DNA from: DATBDN01 sp963715995
Lineage (GTDB): Bacteria; Actinomycetota; Thermoleophilia; Solirubrobacterales; Thermoleophilaceae
Reading direction: 5' to 3'
Length of the DNA stretch: 64,000 nt
NCBI GenBank assembly: GCA_963715995.1
Contig: OY970283.1
Coordinates: 310,001 to 374,000, forward strand
Every line of letters begins with the position of its first letter. Within the stretch, counting starts at the first letter, position 1. This document shows positions 56,696-64,000 of this stretch, one piece after another. The translations under genes and the position numbers were made by a program. The notes beneath the pieces are model-generated. The model saw only the letters and a program-made list of their open reading frames with translations, was not told the origin of the DNA and did not search any database.

Positions 56696-57987
56696 GCCAC
56701 CACTCCGCCCGTCAGCTCCTGACGCTGGCGCGCCGAGTCGGAGACGATCAGCAGCAGCGCGAGCAGCACGAAGTTGGCGATGATCGAGCTGCCGCCGTAG
56801 GAGATGAACGGCAGCGTCACGCCCGTGAGCGGGATGACCTTGGTCACGCCGCCGACGATCACGAAGACCTGGAGCGCCAGCACGGAAGTGAGCCCGGTGG
56901 CAAGCAGCTTGCCAAAGCCGTCGCCGGAGATCATCGCCGTCTTGAAGCCGCGGCGCACGAACAGCAGGTACGCCAGGATGAGCGCGGCCGCGCCGAACAG
57001 CCCGAGCTCGTTCACGATCACGGCGTAGATGAGGTCGGTGTGCGGAGCAGGCAGGATCGAGTGCCCGCCCGGCAGATAGAGCAGCGATTGGCTGAAGCCC
57101 TGTCCGAGCAGGCCGCCGTCCGCCTGCGCGAACAGGCCCTGCGCGATCTGGTAGCCCTTGCCCTCGACGAGGTCCGCCTGGAACGGGTGCTGCCAGATCT
57201 CGACGCGCGAGTGCACGTGCGAGATGTGGTTGGCCAGGAAGTCGGCGCCGCCGGCGAACAGCAGCGAGCCGGCGCCAACCAGCGACAGGCGACCGGTCGC
57301 GACGTAGAGCAGCGCCAGGAAGCCGCCGAAGAACATCAGCGACGAGCCCAGGTCGCGGATGAAGATCAGCATCACCATCGAGGCGCCCCAGATCACGAGC
57401 AGCGGGCCCATGTGCTTGAGCGAGATGCGCGGCAACCGCCCCTGCACGAGCACCTCCCGCACGTCGCGCAGGTAGCTCGCCAGGAAGATGATCACGCCGA
57501 TCTTCGCGAACTCCGCGGGCTGGAACGAGAACGAGCCGATGTGGATCGCCAGGTAGGCGCCGTTGGTCGCCTGGCCGGCCAGCCGCGGCAAGAGCAGCAG
57601 GCCAATCGAGCCCGCGGCGATCGTGTAGCGGTAGCGCTCGAGCGCGCGGTAGTCGCGCAGCAGCAGGATCGTGGCGCAGAAGAACAGCAGGCCGAGCGCG
57701 AACCAGCCGGCCTGCTTGATCGCGTAGCTCTCCTGGATCCGGTACAGCTCGACCAGCCCGACGGACGCGAGCGCGGCCACGATCGGGAACAGGTACGGGT
57801 CGGCGTGCGGCAGCCGCCAGCGGATCACCATGTGGGCGAAGACGCAGCAGCCGAGGAACACCAGGCCATACGTCACGGTCGCGTCGTGCACGTTCGAGAC
57901 GCGCGTGAGCAGCACCGCGGTGAAGCCGCCTGTGATCAGGAGCGCCGCCGGGATCAGCCCGAAGAACTCGCGGTTGCGCGCCGACAT
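56692..57987 (-). CDS. rodA: FtsW/RodA-type peptidoglycan glycosyltransferase (SEDS)
   Basis: 431 residues from ATG 57987 (TGATG overlap with the PP2C stop). Ten-helix SEDS membrane enzyme that polymerises lipid II. Family segments: HIGSFSFQPAEFAKIGVIIF, FIRDLGSSLMFFGGFLALLY, GQGFSQSLLYLPGGHSILPA with the conserved PHTDLIYAVI block, and TLPFISYGGSSIIANF at the end. Whether it serves elongation or division cannot be told from sequence; in related clusters it is called RodA or FtsW. Positioned between the PP2C phosphatase and its partner PBP. Confidence 0.94.
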   Translation of the reverse strand: MSARNREFFGLIPAALLITGGFTAVLLTRVSNVHDATVTYGLVFLGCCVFAHMVIRWRLPHADPYLFPIVAALASVGLVELYRIQESYAIKQAGWFALGLLFFCATILLLRDYRALERYRYTIAAGSIGLLLLPRLAGQATNGAYLAIHIGSFSFQPAEFAKIGVIIFLASYLRDVREVLVQGRLPRISLKHMGPLLVIWGASMVMLIFIRDLGSSLMFFGGFLALLYVATGRLSLVGAGSLLFAGGADFLANHISHVHSRVEIWQHPFQADLVEGKGYQIAQGLFAQADGGLLGQGFSQSLLYLPGGHSILPAPHTDLIYAVIVNELGLFGAAALILAYLLFVRRGFKTAMISGDGFGKLLATGLTSVLALQVFVIVGGVTKVIPLTGVTLPFISYGGSSIIANFVLLALLLIVSDSARQRQELTGGVVA

Positions 57988-59252
57988 CAGGGCGACTCCG
58001 ACTTGTCGAGCGAGCGGATCAGGTCGGAGGCGTCGTCGCGCGAGCGCAGCTGGTGGTCGAGCACGCGCTTGCGGCGCTCGGACGGCACGGACAGCGCCGG
58101 CACGCCGGAGATGTAGCGGCTCGTGTAGAGATGGACGCCGAGTGGAAGGTCGTACGGCAGCCCGCGGTAGAGCGTGACGAAGCCGTTGTTGTCGGTGCCG
58201 ACGAAGTAGACGCTGCGGGCGAGCACCACCAGCCCGCCGATCGCTATCGCGAGGATCACCCCGCCGGCGACGAGGGCCCTCGGAAGCCAACGCCCCCGGC
58301 GGCGTGGTGCCGGTCGGGGGCGCGTGGTCGGGGCGGGCTGCTGCGGCTCGCGCACGCGAGGCGACGCGCGCGGCGGGATGCGCACCGCTGTCGTCACTCC
58401 CGCGGCGGCGGCCTGCGTGTCCATGTCGGAGATCCGCTGGCGCTCCTCCTGAATCTGCTCCTCGGTGGGCGCCTCGACATCGCCGGCGATCGTGTCGTAG
58501 CTCTCCGTCTTGGCCTTCGCGCGCGGGTCGCCCGTCCCGTCGTCCTCCAGGCTGAACAGCACGGCGGTGATGTTGTCGCGGCCGCCGTTGTCGTTGGCCG
58601 CCTCGATCAGGCGCCTGGCGGTCTCGTCCAGGGAGCCGCCCGCGCCGATGATCGCCTTCATGTCAGCGTCGGAGACCATGCCCGAGAGACCGTCCGAGCA
58701 GAGCAGGTAGACGTCGCCCGCGCGCGCGGGGATGCGGAACGAGTCGACCTCGACCGAGTTCTCCGGGCCGAGCGCGCGCGTGATGACCGAGCGCTGCGGG
58801 TGCTTCTCGGCCTGCTCCGGCGTGAGCTTGCCCTGACGCACGAACTCCTCGACCAGCGAGTGGTCGCGCGTCATCCGCTCGAGCTGGTCGCCGCGGTAGA
58901 GGTAGAGGCGCGAATCGCCCACGTGCCCGACCGCCACGTACTGCCCGTCGAGCATCGCCGCGGTGAGCGTCGTGCCCATGCCGGCACGGCGGGAGTCCGA
59001 CTGCGCCAGGTCCCAGATCTTGCGGTTCGCATCGAGCGCTATCTGCGCGAGCTGGTCCTCGGCGCTCGCGCCGGCCGCACGGTCCTGAGCGAACTCGCCG
59101 ATCGCCATCTCGGACGCAACCTCCCCGGCCTGCGCGCCGCCCATGCCGTCAGCGACGGCGAAGACCGGCGGCTCGTCGTAGAGGTTGTCCTCGTTGGTGT
59201 GCCGCTGGCGCCCAACGTCTGTCACGGATGCGTGGTCTGAGATGCGCAGCAC
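57987..59252 (-). CDS. pstP: PP2C-family protein phosphatase (PstP-like)
   Basis: 421 residues. Cytoplasmic PP2C domain (1-240): SDVGR-like start TDVGRQRHTNEDN with a metal Asp/Glu, PPVFAVADGMGGAQAGE with the DGMGG metal site, GTTLTAAMLDGQYVAVGHVG with the GDSRLYLYR block, VYLLCSDGLSGMV and NDNGGRDNITAVLF. A basic linker (about 275-325) leads to one helix (LVAGGVILAIAIGGLVVLA) and a 70-residue extracytoplasmic tail (FVGTDNNGFVTLYRGLPYDL). It removes phosphate from kinase targets and from PknB itself. It overlaps the ftsW start by 1 nt and follows fhaB by 3 nt. Confidence 0.94.
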   Translation of the reverse strand: MLRISDHASVTDVGRQRHTNEDNLYDEPPVFAVADGMGGAQAGEVASEMAIGEFAQDRAAGASAEDQLAQIALDANRKIWDLAQSDSRRAGMGTTLTAAMLDGQYVAVGHVGDSRLYLYRGDQLERMTRDHSLVEEFVRQGKLTPEQAEKHPQRSVITRALGPENSVEVDSFRIPARAGDVYLLCSDGLSGMVSDADMKAIIGAGGSLDETARRLIEAANDNGGRDNITAVLFSLEDDGTGDPRAKAKTESYDTIAGDVEAPTEEQIQEERQRISDMDTQAAAAGVTTAVRIPPRASPRVREPQQPAPTTRPRPAPRRRGRWLPRALVAGGVILAIAIGGLVVLARSVYFVGTDNNGFVTLYRGLPYDLPLGVHLYTSRYISGVPALSVPSERRKRVLDHQLRSRDDASDLIRSLDKSESP

Positions 59253-59255
59253 GGG

Positions 59256-59744
59256 CTATTCCTGGTAGCGGTACTCGGTTTCGCCGATGCGCACCGTGTC
59301 ACCGACCTTGAGCCGCTCGGCGGACCGCAGCCGCCTGCCGTTCAGGTAGGTGCCGTTGGTCGATCCCATGTCCTCTATGTACATGAACTGACCACGGGGA
59401 AAGATCCTGGCGTGGACCGAGGACGCGAACGGGTCGTCGATCGGTATCTCGGCCCCATCGGCGCGCCCCATCGTCGCGCCTTCGGCAAGGTCGAAGCTGG
59501 CGCCGGGGTCAAGCCCCATCGCGGCCACCACCTCGAGCCGGGGGTCCACGCCCGCCCGCAGGTCGGGGCCGTGCGGCTCGCGGTCGCGGCGCGGCAGGGC
59601 CACCGGCTGATCGGTCTCCAGGATGACGCTCGAGTCGTCGTGCTCGCTCAGGTCGCGCAGCGAGCTGCGCGCCACCCAGAGCAGGAAGAGGTAGAGCACC
59701 GCGAGGAACCCGAACTTCAGGGCGACGGCAACCGGGTCCTGCAC
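59256..59744 (-). CDS. fhaB: Membrane-anchored FHA-domain protein (FhaB-like)
   Basis: 162 residues from GTG 59744, placed just after the fhaA stop (2-nt gap). One N-terminal helix (LKFGFLAVLYLFLLWVA), then a linker and an FHA domain (about 75-160) with GASFDLAEGATMGRADGAEI, SSVHARIF and SMGSTNGTYLNG-like DMGSTNGTYLNGRRL, the phosphothreonine-binding loops with Arg, Ser and Asn. FhaB-type proteins (FipA in mycobacteria) bind phosphorylated division proteins and kinases. Here the domain lies at the C-terminus, as usual. Confidence 0.93.
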   Translation of the reverse strand: MQDPVAVALKFGFLAVLYLFLLWVARSSLRDLSEHDDSSVILETDQPVALPRRDREPHGPDLRAGVDPRLEVVAAMGLDPGASFDLAEGATMGRADGAEIPIDDPFASSVHARIFPRGQFMYIEDMGSTNGTYLNGRRLRSAERLKVGDTVRIGETEYRYQE

Positions 59745-59746
59745 GC

Positions 59747-60496
59747 CTACTCCTCGTCGAACCCGAGCTCGACGAGCCCGAGCGTGATCTTGTCGCCGGG
59801 CCGGAGCACCTCTTCGTGCACCCGCTTGCCGTTCAGCTTCACGCCGTTGGTCGAGCCGAGGTCGACCAGCATCCAGCCCTCGATCGTCTTGCGCAGCTCG
59901 GCGTGCCGGCGCGACACGTTCGGGTCCTCCACGACCAGCTCGCACTCACGGCTGCGGCCGATCGTCATCCGCTCGCCCGCGAGCACCGTGCGCTTGCCGT
60001 CGATCGTCACGTAGCCGCGCCCGCGCGGCGGGCCCATGAAGTCCTGCGGCGGCGGCGTGGCACGGTCGGGTGTGTAGACCATCGTGTGGCCGTAGTCGGC
60101 CTGCTGCGGCTCATCCTCGCCCTCGGGCTCGCCGAGCAGCTGTGCCTGGATGCCGAACTCGCCGAGGGCCAGCCGCTCGTCGGTGCGGAACTCGATCTGC
60201 GGTCGCGTGACCAGCGCCAGGCCCTCGCCGCGCGCGCGCTCGAGCAGGTAGTCCGACAGCTCCTTCTTCAGCGCCACCTCGTAGCTCTGGAACTGCTCGC
60301 GGTCGTCGGGCGAGAGGAACACCACGTAGTGGTTGGGCACGTATACACGCGAGACCGAGCGCGTCTTGTGCTCCTCCATCTCCTTCGCGAGCTTGCGCGC
60401 CAGCTCCACCGGCTGCACGTGCGTCTTGAAGGCGCGGCTGAACGCGCCTTCGACGAGGCCTTCGATCTTCTCCTCGAGGCTTTTCAGCAAGCTCAC
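59747..60496 (-). CDS. fhaA: FHA-domain protein with N-terminal DUF3662 (FhaA-like)
   Basis: 249 residues from GTG 60496. The N-terminal DUF3662 region (about 1-125): SLEEKIEGLVEGAFSRAFK, VQPVELARKLAKEMEEHKT, VPNHYVVFLSPDDREQF. A linker is followed by a C-terminal FHA domain (about 160-249): LAGERMTIGRSRECELVVED, NVSRRHAELRK, DLGSTNGVKLNG. FhaA binds phosphorylated pseudokinase or MviN/MurJ in mycobacteria. It lies 12 bp downstream of the kinase gene 60509-62284 and 2 bp upstream of fhaB. Confidence 0.93.
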   Translation of the reverse strand: MSLLKSLEEKIEGLVEGAFSRAFKTHVQPVELARKLAKEMEEHKTRSVSRVYVPNHYVVFLSPDDREQFQSYEVALKKELSDYLLERARGEGLALVTRPQIEFRTDERLALGEFGIQAQLLGEPEGEDEPQQADYGHTMVYTPDRATPPPQDFMGPPRGRGYVTIDGKRTVLAGERMTIGRSRECELVVEDPNVSRRHAELRKTIEGWMLVDLGSTNGVKLNGKRVHEEVLRPGDKITLGLVELGFDEE

Positions 60497-60508
60497 GCGT
60501 GGCGCATC

Positions 60509-62284
60509 CTAGGGAAAGGTCTCTGACCCGAGGCTGGGCTCGCGGCGCCTGCGCCGCAGTGCCGCCGCCGCCACGGCGATGACCCCTGCGGCCGCCGCGC
60601 CCGCCGCGGCTCCGCGCGCGTGGGTCCCGGGCCCTGCGACCTTCTCTATGCCCACGAAGGCCGCGTACAAAGCGCCGCTCCAGGCCAGGGCGCCGACCAG
60701 GTCGAGCGCGAAGCGCAGGCCGCCGACCATCAGCGGCAGCACAGCCGCCGCCAGCGCGAATGCCAGGGCGCCGAGCGCCGTCGGCGAGGCGAAGACCGGC
60801 TCGATCGCGTGTGACATCGCGCGCCAGCCGTCATGCACCCAGAAGCTGCGCGGGCGCTGGCCGTCCGCCAGGCCGAACACGAGCGGGGAGCGGATCGCGG
60901 CCTCCGCCAGCGCCAGCCACAGCCAGCCGATCGCTCCGAGCGCGGCGCGGCGCGGCCAGGTCGTGGCCTGCCCCGCAACCGCCGCGTAGGCCGGGCCGAG
61001 CCCGGGCAGCGCGCAGAGCGGAGCGATCGCGGGCAGCGACCAGGTGCCGGGGGCGCGCGCGAGCGCCAGCGGGATCGGCAGGCAGGCCGCGACCAGCACG
61101 GCCGCGGTGCCCTCGCGCGTCATCGAGAGCCAGCCGATCAGCGTCAGCATTGCGGCCACCCAGCCGAGCCGCGGCAGCAGGAGCGTGACCGCGGCGGCCA
61201 CGCCCGCGGCGGCTGCCGGGCTGACGGTGCCCGGCGGGGAGAAGGTGGCCAGCAGCGCGAGCGTCAGGGCACCCGCGCCCGCGGCGGCGAGCAGGCGCTC
61301 CGGCACGCGTACGCGCAGGCGCCGGCCCGGATGCAGCTCGCGCTCCTCGAGCGCGCCTTCGTCGGAGAGGTCGCGCACCACGTCGCGCAGCGCCTGTGCG
61401 AGCTCCTCGGGCCCGGGACGCCGTCCCGGCTCGGTGTCCAGCGCGAGGTCGATCGCCGCGACCAACGGCAGCGGCAGGTCGCGGCGCATGCGCCCGAGTG
61501 AGGTGATCGGCTTGCCGAGCTGACGCGCGGTGGCTGCGGGGCCACGGCGGCGGACGGGGTTGACGCCCGTCCACGCCTCGTACAGCGACAGCGCGAGCGA
61601 GTAGATGTCCGCCTCCCACGTCACGCGCGCGCCCTCGGCCTGCTCGGGCGCCATGTAGGCGAGCGTCCCGACCACGTCGCCGGTGCGCGTGAGCGGCTCG
61701 TCGCCTGCCAGGTGGGCCACGCCGAAGTCGGTCAGCTTCGCGAAGCCCGAGCCACGCGCCGGAGCGTCAACCACCATCACGTTGCCCGGCTTCACGTCGC
61801 GGTGCACGACGCCGCGCTCGTGCGCGTGCGCCAGGCCATCGCTCAGCGCCGCCCCGATGCGCGCGATGTCGCGGTCCGACAGCGCGTTCTCGGCGATCAG
61901 GTCGGCGAGTGTCCGGCCTTCGACAAGTTCCGAGACGAGATAGACGCTGTCGTCGTCGCAGCCGAGCTCGTACAGCGCGACCACGTTCGGGTGGTTGAGC
62001 CGCGCGGCCACGCGCGCCTCGCGGCCGGCGCGCTCGTCGTCGGTGTCGTGACGGGGGATGACCTTGATCGCGACGTCGCGGCGCAGCCGCTCGTCGCGTG
62101 CGGCGAAAACGGTGCCAAAGCCGCCCGAGCCCAGGCGCCGGCCAAGCCGGTAGCGCCCCAGCACGAGCTCCTGGCGCGCCGTCCGTGCCTCGAGCTCGTC
62201 CTGCTCGATCGCGGCCTCGACGTCCCACTCGATCGTGTGCACCGCCTGCGTCGTGTCCTCGAGGCGCTGGGTGCGTTCGGCCAC
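60509..62284 (-). CDS. Ser/Thr protein kinase fused to a multi-helix membrane domain
   Basis: 591 residues from GTG 62284, which has a good ribosome site (GGGGGAG) just upstream. Kinase (about 43-310): glycine loop GSGGFGTVF, K74, HRD at 161-163, DFG at 186-188, GTLAYMAPEQAE. After a charged linker (VRVPERLLAAAGAGALT) the C-terminal 240 residues contain about eight hydrophobic segments (ALLATFSPPGTVSPAAAAGV, LLPRLGWVAAMLTLIGWL, LALAEAAIRSPLVFGLA, ALAFALAAAVLPLMVGGL and others) and no PASTA or other known sensor. It is the first gene of the cluster ending in ddl. Kinases with polytopic tails are uncommon; the tail may sense a lipid or membrane state. Confidence 0.9.
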   Translation of the reverse strand: MAERTQRLEDTTQAVHTIEWDVEAAIEQDELEARTARQELVLGRYRLGRRLGSGGFGTVFAARDERLRRDVAIKVIPRHDTDDERAGREARVAARLNHPNVVALYELGCDDDSVYLVSELVEGRTLADLIAENALSDRDIARIGAALSDGLAHAHERGVVHRDVKPGNVMVVDAPARGSGFAKLTDFGVAHLAGDEPLTRTGDVVGTLAYMAPEQAEGARVTWEADIYSLALSLYEAWTGVNPVRRRGPAATARQLGKPITSLGRMRRDLPLPLVAAIDLALDTEPGRRPGPEELAQALRDVVRDLSDEGALEERELHPGRRLRVRVPERLLAAAGAGALTLALLATFSPPGTVSPAAAAGVAAAVTLLLPRLGWVAAMLTLIGWLSMTREGTAAVLVAACLPIPLALARAPGTWSLPAIAPLCALPGLGPAYAAVAGQATTWPRRAALGAIGWLWLALAEAAIRSPLVFGLADGQRPRSFWVHDGWRAMSHAIEPVFASPTALGALAFALAAAVLPLMVGGLRFALDLVGALAWSGALYAAFVGIEKVAGPGTHARGAAAGAAAAGVIAVAAAALRRRRREPSLGSETFP

Positions 62285-62381
62285 GGCTCCCCCTTCGCGG
62301 GGGCGGCTGCCTTCCCTTTGTGGTGCAATTGCGCATACATCCGCGGCTTGCGACCGCTCTACGGGCAATACTTGCGACCTT

Positions 62382-63512
62382 CTGTCCTTCTTCGACGAAC
62401 CAGAAGACTTCACTCCGCGCCGTAGCACCACGGCGCCGCCACGCCGCTCAGGCGGCGGTGGCGGCCCGCTTCGGCCGAATCGTGACGTCGTGCAGCGGCG
62501 CCGCCTGTTCGCGATCGGCGCCGGCATCGTGGTCCTCATCCTGCTGTTCCTGCTGATCAAGGGCTGCGCCTCGATCCGCAAGGAGAACTCCTACAAGGAC
62601 TACGTGCGCGAGGTCGCGGCCGACGCGCAGCAGTCCCAGCAGGAGAGCGACGCCGTCTTCGGGCTGCTGCGCAAGGGCCAGGCATCGGGGCAGAGCGCAG
62701 TCGACCTCCAGAACAACATCAACGGCTTCCGCGCCGAGGCCGCCAAGCTGGCCGAGCGCGCGCGCAGCCGCAGCGTCCCGGGCGAGCTGAGTGGGGCCAA
62801 CCGCTACCTGGTCGACGCGCTTCAGCTGCGCGCCGACGGGCTCGGTTCGATCGCGCGGCTCTTGCCGACGGCGCTCGGCGACCAGGGCGCCGGCACCGCC
62901 ATCAGCCAGATCGCGGCGCAGGATCGCCTCTTCGACGCGAGCGACGTGCTGTTCACGCAGCGCTACCTGCCGATGCTCTACAAGACACTCAAGGACCAGG
63001 GGCTGGCCGACAACGTGCCGGTCCCGACCACGCTCCGCTCACCGCGCGGGTTCCTGCCGTCGATCGACTGGCTGCGCCCGACCTCGGTGGCGAGCGAGCT
63101 GACCGGCACCGCCTCGACCACGTCGACCGCGGCCACGCCCGGCCTGCACGGGACCGGCCTCGTCGCCGTGACTGTGCAGCCGTCCGGCACCGCGCTGTCC
63201 ACGTCGGGCACCACCGACATCCGCGCCCAGAAGGGCCTCTCGTTCGACGTCCAGGTGCAGAACCAGGGCCAGAACGACGAGACGAAGGTCACGGTGCAGG
63301 TGCGCATCAGCGGCGGGTCCAAGCCGCTGTCGGTCGACCAGCAGATCGACACGATCGCCCAGGGCGCGACCGCGACCGCATCGGTGCCCTTGCCGACCCT
63401 GCCGCCGACCGGCCGTCCGGTGACGATCACGGTGACCGTGAAGGCCGTGCCCGGCGAGAAGAAGCTGGACAACAACAAACAGACGTACCAGGCCATCTTC
63501 ACCTCTTCCTGA
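62382..63512 (+). CDS. Membrane-anchored protein with C-terminal CARDB-like domain, unknown
   Basis: 376 residues if CTG 62382 is the start; there is no ATG, GTG or TTG in frame nearby, while the frame from CTG gives SFFDEPEDFTPRR, an acidic/basic leader directly before the helix. One helix (LFAIGAGIVVLILLFLLI), then a helical extracytoplasmic region (about 75-235: YKDYVREVAADAQQSQQES, FRAEAAKLAERARS, ALQLRADGLGSIARLL), and a C-terminal beta domain (about 290-375: SFDVQVQNQGQNDETKVTV, VDQQIDTIAQGATATAS, VKAVPGEKKLDNNKQTY) that resembles CARDB domains. Divergent from the polytopic kinase gene (97-bp gap). No function assigned. Confidence 0.75.
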   Translation: MSFFDEPEDFTPRRSTTAPPRRSGGGGGPLRPNRDVVQRRRLFAIGAGIVVLILLFLLIKGCASIRKENSYKDYVREVAADAQQSQQESDAVFGLLRKGQASGQSAVDLQNNINGFRAEAAKLAERARSRSVPGELSGANRYLVDALQLRADGLGSIARLLPTALGDQGAGTAISQIAAQDRLFDASDVLFTQRYLPMLYKTLKDQGLADNVPVPTTLRSPRGFLPSIDWLRPTSVASELTGTASTTSTAATPGLHGTGLVAVTVQPSGTALSTSGTTDIRAQKGLSFDVQVQNQGQNDETKVTVQVRISGGSKPLSVDQQIDTIAQGATATASVPLPTLPPTGRPVTITVTVKAVPGEKKLDNNKQTYQAIFTSS

Positions 63513-63532
63513 GCCGCCGCAGGCGGGATCGT

Positions 63533-63538
63533 TAGCCT
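63533..63538 (+). promoter_or_regulatory. Candidate -10 box for the DUF4446 gene
   Basis: TAGCCT, 7 nt before GTG 63546, one of the best matches to the leaderless box pattern. Confidence 0.35.
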
Positions 63539-63545
63539 GCGGCGC

Positions 63546-64000
63546 GTGGATGACCTGACCACGACCCAGGGGATCGTTGCTCTTGCCGCTGCCGGCGTTG
63601 CCGTCGTCGGCCTCGTGCTCGCGATCGTGCTCGCGTTCAAGCTGCGGTCGCTGCGGCGCGGGCAGTCGCGCGTGCTGGGCGACGGCTCACGCGACCTCGT
63701 CTCACACACCGCTCAGCTGGACGAGGCGTTCGTGTCGCTGCGCGAGTACGTGGAGGAGGCGCTCGCGCGACTGGAGCAGCGGGCGCAGGTGACCGACGGG
63801 CGCATCGACGACTGCATCGCCTACCGCGCGCTCGTCCGCTACGACGCTTACGCGGAGATGTCGGGCGCGCAGTCGAGCTCGATCGCCATCCTCGACAAGC
63901 ACCGCTCCGGGATCGTGCTGTCGTCGATCATGCACCGCGATCAGGCGCGCGTGTACGTGAAGGAGGTCCGCGAGGGCCAGTCCTCGATCGAGCTGTCGCC
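63546..64000 (+). CDS. DUF4446-family protein, 3' end missing
   Basis: Starts at GTG 63546 (DDLTTTQGIVALAAAG) and is open to the window end, so about 151 residues are visible. One N-terminal helix (GIVALAAAGVAVVGLVLAIV), a basic stretch (LRSLRRGQSRVLGDGS), a coiled-coil helix (RDLVSHTAQLDEAFVSLREY, EEALARLEQRAQ), then the conserved DUF4446 C-terminal part (YRALVRYDAYAEMSG, SSIAILDKHRSGIVLSSIMH, ARVYVKEVREGQS). DUF4446 proteins usually carry one helix at the start and are of unknown function, found in many Gram-positive bacteria and actinobacteria. Confidence 0.88.
   Translation, partial: MDDLTTTQGIVALAAAGVAVVGLVLAIVLAFKLRSLRRGQSRVLGDGSRDLVSHTAQLDEAFVSLREYVEEALARLEQRAQVTDGRIDDCIAYRALVRYDAYAEMSGAQSSSIAILDKHRSGIVLSSIMHRDQARVYVKEVREGQSSIELS

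Noticed and set aside
1..64000. Prophage, insertion sequence, restriction or CRISPR defence genes
   Set aside because: I looked for transposase, integrase, phage structural, methylase and nuclease motifs on both strands and saw none; the genes are housekeeping, envelope and regulatory.

Overview
The window is 64 kb of a very GC-rich, gene-dense chromosome. Gene content (class III cyclase/ATPase/TPR regulator, FHA-PP2C-FtsW-PBP-PASTA-kinase cell-division cluster, DUF3105 and DUF4446 proteins, PknB-type kinases) and frequent GTG/TTG starts point to an actinobacterium. The style of several lineage-specific proteins suggests the Thermoleophilia/Solirubrobacterales side; that placement is inference from recognised families, not from a search. 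I see no rRNA, phage, insertion sequence or CRISPR array. The only RNA genes are two tRNA-Ala genes, with TGC and CGC anticodons.

Layout. 1-2.3 kb: lipoate synthesis (lipB cut by the window edge, SnoaL-like gene, lipA, small coiled gene). 2.3-4.7 kb: lipoprotein, rhomboid, small membrane protein, D-Ala-D-Ala carboxypeptidase. 4.7-9.1 kb: two large secreted hydrolases. 9.2-18.4 kb: tRNA-Ala, glutamate dehydrogenase, acidic repeat protein, membrane diguanylate cyclase, second tRNA-Ala with an antisense-overlapping gene, PdxH-like oxidase, VOC and PRC-barrel proteins, membrane spermidine-synthase-like protein, secreted protein and a small open frame. 18.5-23.1 kb: flavodoxin-fold reductase, membrane protein, alpha/beta hydrolase, DUF3105 protein, peptidoglycan amidase. 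23.0-34.3 kb: surface-polysaccharide region (ATP-grasp, sugar-phosphate transferase, three glycosyltransferases, beta-propeller protein, O-antigen-ligase-like protein, Ig-like membrane protein) with a GNAT and an M20 peptidase between. 34.3-35.6 kb: phosphosulfolactate synthase coupled to a histidine phosphatase. 35.6-45.1 kb: cyclase/ATPase regulator, LytR_C protein, CapD-like dehydratase, DedA, UppP, PurM. 45.2-50.9 kb: SBBP-repeat exoprotein, Thr-rich membrane protein, isoaspartyl peptidase, SMP-30 protein. 50.9-64 kb: three Ser/Thr kinases around an apparent eight-gene operon (kinase, fhaA, fhaB, PP2C, ftsW, PBP, pknB, ddl), then a membrane protein and a DUF4446 gene cut by the right edge.

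Together the window is mostly cell envelope: peptidoglycan precursor (ddl), lipid carrier recycling (uppP), polymerisation (ftsW, PBP), trimming (carboxypeptidase, amidase), phospho-regulation (kinases, phosphatase, FHA proteins) and surface polysaccharide. Points that deserve attention: likely CTG start codons at several genes, a TAnnnT-like box 6-7 nt before start codons (leaderless transcripts), three single-base frameshifts in otherwise intact genes between 30 and 42 kb, a phosphosulfolactate synthase-phosphatase pair, and a hairpin-forming repeat inserted in uppP.
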